Shown here: in pieces, positions 60,701-64,000 of the stretch
How the letters are laid out: each line of letters begins with the position of its first letter
Position numbering within the stretch: the stretch's first letter is position 1
Assembly: GCF_019399895.1 (NCBI RefSeq)
Contig: NC_091874.1
Coordinates: forward strand, 1,304,501-1,368,500
From: Cardiocondyla obscurior
Lineage: Eukaryota; Arthropoda; Insecta; Hymenoptera; Formicidae
Reading direction: 5' to 3'
DNA length: 64,000 nt
Made by a program: the position numbers and the translations under genes
Notes under the pieces: generated by a model
Told to the model about the DNA's origin: nothing
Database searches by the model: none
The model's input: only the letters and a program-made list of their open reading frames with translations

Positions 60701-62280
60701 TTGGCGTGGTACATTGTTGCTTCGGTATCTCCGCGTTATCTCGCGGAATTTACAATTTTAATTCAGCAAGTCGCTCTCGCAGCTCGGCAAAAAACTCACG
60801 GTAACGGAGGTTAAGTGCCCAGGGAGACCATGGAGCTCGAAGTTTGTTAGATCGCGGAATTAGTCGGCTGTTAAGCCAGATAAGCAGTCAACATGGACGA
60901 AAACAATTGCGCCGGATTAGCCAGGATACTCCAACGGCGACGGCGCCTCGTCCTCGGTCAAAAGATTAAGTAATGATCATTCGTCTTCCGGTTAAAGAGG
61001 TCGTGTGCTTCGTTGTACATCGCTCACCGACCGGAGGACGGGGGAGCGTCGGAGGGGGGAGGGAAAGAAAAAGAAGCAGAGAGGAGCGAGAAGACGTTTT
61101 ATCTCGCGAGACCCCGGCGAAGATCTTCGCGAAGTTACTCGGGCAAATTTGTCGAATTATCTTATCGTTGAACATCTCTCGTCGTGTCTCGGCACCGCGA
61201 TGTCGAATTAATTTCAATCTCATTACGGCCGATACTGCGCCCCGCCATCCCCCCCGCGATCCCGTTCGGGTTTTCCCGATAAAGAACCGAAGTATTGTCG
61301 GGCGGGATTCCCGATCCCCGTGGCCCCCCGTCTTGAATTGAACGGATTAAATTCCTAGATCAATTACACTCGGATATTCCTGGACCGCGCGCGACGGAGA
61401 AAATTTGGCCGCCGCGAGCGCGCGATAATACTGCAATAACTGTAATAATTGCCTTCATTCCCACCCGGATCGAATCGATGGTATTGAATTTACTTTACCG
61501 CGCCGTGCATTCCGTTGTTATAATTATCCGGGGATTTCTCGACAGGTTTTTACATGTTCTCGCATCGTCGCGAGCGATTCGCGATCACTCGAGTATTTTT
61601 GAACGATGCCACCCGCCGTGCGGTGAGTCGCATCTTTTTATTCTGCCGCACAAAGAAAGGGAAAGAGACGGCCGTATAATTCAATTCCCGCGTGCACACA
61701 TCCTGGTACAGATCAGCGATATTTCCCGGCGACAGAACCCACCCCCGAAGGGTCAGCATTCGTCTGAGAGAAGGGTGGATTTGACCAATCGGACGTGTGG
61801 GTTGGCCACCCTTCCGCACTGACCAATCGAGATTCCGTACTACGTGCCTATTCGCACGGTTCATTCGCGCGTATACACGCTCTAACAAGCCGGCACCGTG
61901 TCAAGCTAATGAAAGCAATCTGCATCTCGAATCGCGAACGACCGGAAAGAAAAATATACTCGCCGGAGAAAAGTATGACGCGCGAAATTGCACTTACGCA
62001 AAACCGAGCAAACGTCGTCCGAAACTTAGACTCACGCGATGGGATCTTTTCAAACGTACAATTTGATTTCCGATTCTCAATAGCCGCTCGTAAAGTAAAT
62101 ACTCGGCGTCGCTTCCAGCGAGGGCCATATTCGAAAGTGAGCAATTAACAGCGGCGCGTGCACCGTTAACCGAAATTCTCCTCGAATTTCCGGTTTTAAT
62201 ATTATCGTTAAAGGCGCGAGTGCCGCGCGGGTTTTGCAAAATTCAGACTCGGCGGTAGGAAGGTAGGTACACCCGGCCGG
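60700..62280. other. Gene-free DNA, 60.7-62.28 kb
   Basis: Mixed to CpG-rich sequence. A 26-codon ORF at 60894-60974 (MDENNCAGLARILQ...) is too short to judge. The two TGACCAAT words near 61.8 kb are listed separately. Nothing else recognised. Confidence 0.55.
61781..61830 (+). promoter_or_regulatory. Paired TGACCAAT elements (CCAAT box with BCL11-type core)
   Basis: ttgaccaatcgg at 61781-61792 and tgaccaatcga at 61820-61830 lie about 40 bp apart in the same direction. Each contains CCAAT in a good NF-Y-like context, overlapping TGACCA, the core read by vertebrate BCL11 C-terminal fingers. Function is inference. Confidence 0.3.
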
Positions 62281-62600
62281 CGAGATAATAATGATGAAGT
62301 TCGGTGTCCGTGTAGCCGAGTGGCTGGCGAGACCGAGGAGGGTTGAAGCCGGCGGAAGGAGAAAGGCAACTCCGTCCGGAGGGGCAGAGGGGGCGGCGGT
62401 GGGTTATACATTTGAGTACATAAATGTATGTAACTCCGAGTTTGTGTTGGAGTGGGCGTCGGCCATCTTGTCCGGTGGGTATTGACCGAGGCGACCGCCA
62501 GGCGAGAGAGACATGCCATGGCGGACAAACCACCCTCTAGCTACTACCTCCGGCATTAATTGCTCTTATTAGTTAAATCCGCGCGCGTAGCCGTCGTCAT
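62280..62600 (+). promoter_or_regulatory. Candidate regulatory island with Pho/YY1- and GAGA-type words
   Basis: A compact GC-rich patch contains a palindromic tacataaatgta (62417-62428), ggccatcttg (YY1/Pho-like, about 62461), gcgagagagacatg (GAGAG) and gccatggcgg (second Pho-like word, about 62515). This combination within about 70 bp is what Polycomb response elements carry in flies. The first part contains a tRNA A-box-like tagccgagtgg at 62313, but no tRNA fold. Confidence 0.25.
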
Positions 62601-64000
62601 TGTCGTCGGCGCGGTGCGGCGACACGCGACGAAAGAAAAAAAAAACTCAGTCCCGCCGGAGAATTGTTCCCGACTCACTCGCGTGCGTTAATATCGGACC
62701 CAAGCGTGGCGAAGTCGGAGGGGTAGTCGAGGGCAATGTAAATACGTCAGTTATTCGCGACGCAAAATTCATACGGGCGAAAGATTCGCATTCGCGTGCA
62801 TAGAAGAGAAGGACGTGCGTAAAAAACGGCCGAAATGCAGCTCGTTCTCGCGCCCGTTCGCTGAAATCCTCAAGCCAAAGAGTAGAGGCCGATTACTTAT
62901 TATTAAAAGACTGGAGGTTATTAAACTGCAATTGTACGCCTTGGTTCAAGTACCGTTGAAAGTATTAAAGCGACTATGTTGGAAATTTTATTACCGCTGT
63001 TCTAGTGGAAAATTTAATGGTATTACTTGGACTATCAATATGGAATTTTCAATAGTAATTTCGTTATTGCCGTTACTTGGAAATAAATACATCGTTTGCC
63101 TCGGGAAAACTGTGCAAGTCCGAGGCAATCTTAATATTACAAAGGAAAAACATGTGATTGTATTACTCGCGACTGCGGCATTTATTTCGATCGATTGTCA
63201 GGCGCGTCGCGCCACGTGCAAATATAGATCCCCCAGTGCGATGCCAAAACTGGAGTTGTCCATCTTTCGAGGAATAGCGATAAATACGAGATGAACGCCG
63301 GGGATATTAGGTTCAAGATTTCCTTTATAACGCGCAATTATTATACGAAATTAGCCGCGGTTAATACTCGCCCGTAACGGAACGTCTGACAAGCCGCCTC
63401 GCAGCCGCATCCTTAAATAAAAGTTTCGCCCGTCGGAAAACTTTACCGATATAACGCTCAACCTTTCGCTTAACGCAATTTATTCTACTGTTGCGATTTA
63501 AAGACGTACTTACGAAGATGCTCAGTAAATTGCCGGCTATCATTTCAGAATTATTCTCGTTATCCAATTGCGAATGCGATTGAGCCGGGCGTTGCGAAGT
63601 TAATTTGTTAATCGTTGCGAAAAAGTCAATATTCTGATGTCTGCACGTGATATCGATAACAGCTCGTTATTCTTAACAATACATAATACTTACATGGCCG
63701 ATATTACTTTTTCAGCGAATTACCTGCTTCGAGACACTTACTTACCAGACTCGCTTAAACATTCATACGCTAATTGCTATCGGTATCTCATTCCGTTATT
63801 TCTATCGGAAAACCCATTTGCCACCGATTATTGTATTTTCGATTCAACCTAAATTTCGGTCAAATCTCGATGCTTCAAATCGGTCTTGTGCTAGCGAGGA
63901 CGCGTTAAAAGTACGTTTAGTAACATAATTAATTTACATGAAAATTTTCACATGGTGAAAATAATACTTATAGATTTTTATTAAAATATATTTAAAAAAA
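62600..64000. other. Gene-free DNA at the right edge
   Basis: Mixed, AT-rich at the end. A + frame is open at 62815-63294 but starts at GTG, with the first ATG near 63041. At about 42% GC this length is within chance. A 9-bp perfect inverted repeat lies at 63096-63128. No gene recognised. Confidence 0.5.
63096..63128. repeat. Perfect 9-bp inverted repeat (hairpin)
   Basis: ttgcctcgg at 63096-63104 and ccgaggcaa at 63120-63128, separated by 15 bases. The stem is too short for a microRNA precursor. Confidence 0.6.

Noticed and set aside
62313..62350. tRNA-like A box (tagccgagtgg) and B-box-like gggttgaagcc
   Set aside because: The two boxes are about 27 bp apart, too close for a tRNA, and no acceptor stem or cloverleaf can be drawn.
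62815..63294. 159-codon open frame
   Set aside because: GTG start, first ATG near 63041; at about 42% GC this length is within chance for the window.
1..64000. CRISPR arrays, operons, rRNA, intact transposons, telomeric (TTAGG)n
   Set aside because: None of these signatures seen; this is animal nuclear DNA with a spliced gene.

Overview
The window looks like insect nuclear DNA, probably from a hymenopteran and possibly an ant. The evidence is one gene with very long introns, CpG dinucleotides that are not depleted in non-coding DNA, GC-rich patches alternating with AT-rich stretches full of A/T homopolymers, and a protein whose zinc fingers match the animal BCL11 family (BCL11A/BCL11B in vertebrates, CG9650 in Drosophila). 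The species assignment is inference from composition only.

The only gene I can support with confidence is a BCL11-type zinc-finger transcription factor on the + strand. I assembled it from three coding exons: 28644-28680, 44410-44859 and 52106-54306. Both junctions keep phase and use GT/AG sites. The joined product is 895 residues. In order it carries an N-terminal C2HC finger, two PxDL-type candidate CtBP motifs, a basic bipartite NLS-like stretch, a C2H2 finger, Ser/Pro/Gly-rich sequence, a 24-residue polyglutamine, two central fingers, an acidic segment, a conserved YSEAYRQAL segment and the hallmark C-terminal three-finger array. Known family members are sequence-specific, mainly repressive factors in neurons and other tissues, and the C-terminal array reads TGACCA-like sites.

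Layout: 1-26.9 kb has no recognisable gene. It holds several CpG-rich islands, homopolymer tracts, one statistically odd 202-codon minus-strand ORF and a good-looking 44-bp candidate exon. 26.9-28.68 kb is a CpG-rich promoter/5' leader with many upstream AUGs, ending in the short first coding exon. 28.68-44.41 kb is intron 1, with a strongly purine-skewed block and short candidate regulatory clusters. 44.41-44.86 kb is exon 2, followed by an in-frame read-through stop and an AATAAA that could make a short isoform. 44.86-52.1 kb is intron 2. 52.1-54.3 kb is the large last exon, and 54.3-about 58 kb is an AT-rich, microsatellite-rich probable 3' UTR. 58-64 kb is gene-free DNA with a few candidate regulatory motifs.

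No tRNA, rRNA, CRISPR array, intact transposon or second conserved protein was recognised. The most useful follow-ups concern the BCL11 gene itself: its unusual N-terminus, possible short isoform, co-repressor and SUMO motifs, and C2HC last finger.
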